Of a DNA stretch of 64,000 nucleotides, positions 63,564 to 64,000 are shown in pieces; position 1 is the stretch's first letter; every line of letters starts with the position of its first letter. This DNA is from Deltaproteobacteria bacterium (GTDB taxonomy: Bacteria > Desulfobacterota > BSN033 > WVXP01), in NCBI GenBank assembly GCA_019308905.1, contig JAFDHF010000006.1, positions 1-64,000 of the forward strand. The letters are read 5' to 3'. The position numbers were made by a program, and so were the translations under genes. The notes under the pieces were generated by a model. The model saw only the letters and a list, made by a program, of their open reading frames with translations. It did not search any database and had not been told where the DNA came from.

Positions 63564-64000
63564 TCAGAAGATCCCCGCATCCCGTGCTTCGCCGTAGACG
63601 GCCTTGAGCGCGTCGGCTATCTCTCCCACGGTGGCATAGGCCCGAACAGCATCCACAACGGCTGGGACGACATTCTCATCCCCTCGTGCGGCCCTTTCAA
63701 CCCGAGACAAGGCCCGGGATACCATTGTTGAATCACGCCTCTCCTTGACGGCCTTCAGACGGGCCACCTGCCTGGCTTCGCCTTCCGGGTCAGGGGTGAA
63801 AATCTCTGGAAGCTCTCCTCCACCGGAGGGCTCCTGAAACCGGTTGAGACCGACGATCACCCTTTCGCCCCTCTCTATCTCCTCCTGGCGGCGGTAGGCA
63901 GCCTCGGAGAGGGTACGCTGGATAAGGCCCTCTTCAATGGCCTTAACGGCACCGCCGTGCTCCTCTATCCGGGCCAGTTCCTCTTCGATCTTACGCTCCA
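63564..64000 (-). CDS. Methylmalonyl-CoA-mutase-like large subunit, C-terminal part (partial)
   Basis: The window edge cuts the gene on its 5' side; only the last 145 codons are here. The readable part (HGGAVKAIEEG, QEEIERGERVIVGLNRFQ and the end TVGEIADALKAVYGEARD) matches the C-terminal end of the catalytic, non-B12-binding region of acyl-CoA mutases. It stops without a B12-binding domain, so a separate small subunit is expected elsewhere. The stop is 45 bases before the GntR gene on the same strand. Confidence 0.85.
   Translation of the reverse strand, partial: ERKIEEELARIEEHGGAVKAIEEGLIQRTLSEAAYRRQEEIERGERVIVGLNRFQEPSGGGELPEIFTPDPEGEARQVARLKAVKERRDSTMVSRALSRVERAARGDENVVPAVVDAVRAYATVGEIADALKAVYGEARDAGIF

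Overview
The window is a high-GC, gene-dense chromosomal segment of a Gram-negative bacterium. The envelope genes (ArnT-like lipid-linked glycosyltransferases, a PagL-like outer-membrane protein, lipoproteins), the HtrA/Lon/FtsH/DnaK set, UbiD, acyl-CoA genes and many solute-binding-protein transporters fit an uncultured, metabolically versatile anaerobe of the former Deltaproteobacteria (Desulfobacterota). That placement is an inference from gene content; there is no rRNA. No phage, IS element or CRISPR array was seen. The only RNA gene recognised is tRNA-Arg(ACG).

Layout. 0-4 kb: a CpXC protein, a phosphoesterase, an unusual ParB-like/AsnC-like fusion, tRNA-Arg, and a secreted phospholipase-C-like protein. 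4.4-9.5 kb: a sugar-type ABC importer (binding protein and two permeases, no ATPase), then an HpcH/HpaI aldolase and a zinc alcohol dehydrogenase on the other strand. 9.8-19.2 kb: two transporters (EamA, MFS) and an envelope-lipid cluster (phospholipase D/cardiolipin-synthase-like lipoprotein, two GT39/ArnT-like glycosyltransferases, PagL-like barrel, DUF368 polyprenyl-phosphate transporter). 19.2-26.3 kb: iron alcohol dehydrogenase, Ycf46-like AAA ATPase, secreted tyrosine phosphatase, methyltransferase, RadA, and a PgaB-C-terminal-like glycosidase. 26.3-33.2 kb: a dpp-type ABC operon (A-B-C-D-F) ending in an acetamidase/formamidase. 33.2-43.5 kb: a co-directional proteostasis block, hsp20-dnaK-ftsH-lon-DUF1614-htrA-dacZ-like, that ends with a c-di-AMP synthase. 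43.7-47.1 kb: a NAD-synthase-like protein, an MgtE Mg2+ channel, and a 2Fe-2S ferredoxin fused to a class III nucleotide cyclase. 47.4-50.9 kb: a CoA-ester cluster (DUF35 protein, thiolase, PaaK-like ligase, VOC epimerase-like). 51.0-60.9 kb: one long operon with class II aldolase, polyol dehydrogenase, FGGY kinase, Tat-exported family-5 binding protein, a ketol-acid-reductoisomerase-like enzyme and a complete DppBCDF-type importer. 60.9-64 kb: a small protein, UbiD, a GntR/FCD regulator and the C-terminal end of a methylmalonyl-CoA-mutase-like large subunit.

The best candidate for an undescribed system is the 51-61 kb operon. It has dehydrogenase, kinase and aldolase, as in a classic polyol/ketose pathway. 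To these it adds an opp/dpp-type importer and a divergent KARI-like enzyme that lacks the family's usual APKGPG lysine motif. It is preceded by a near-consensus sigma-70 promoter with a palindrome at the start site. Other candidates are the ferredoxin-cyclase/MgtE pair, the ParB-like/RAM fusion, and the c-di-AMP synthase tied to protease genes.

Several promoters read very clearly: tRNA-Arg, the twin divergent TTGACA-N17-TATACT promoters at 15.4-15.5 kb, the dppA promoter and the 51 kb operon promoter. Large open frames opposite real genes were treated as shadows of the high GC content.
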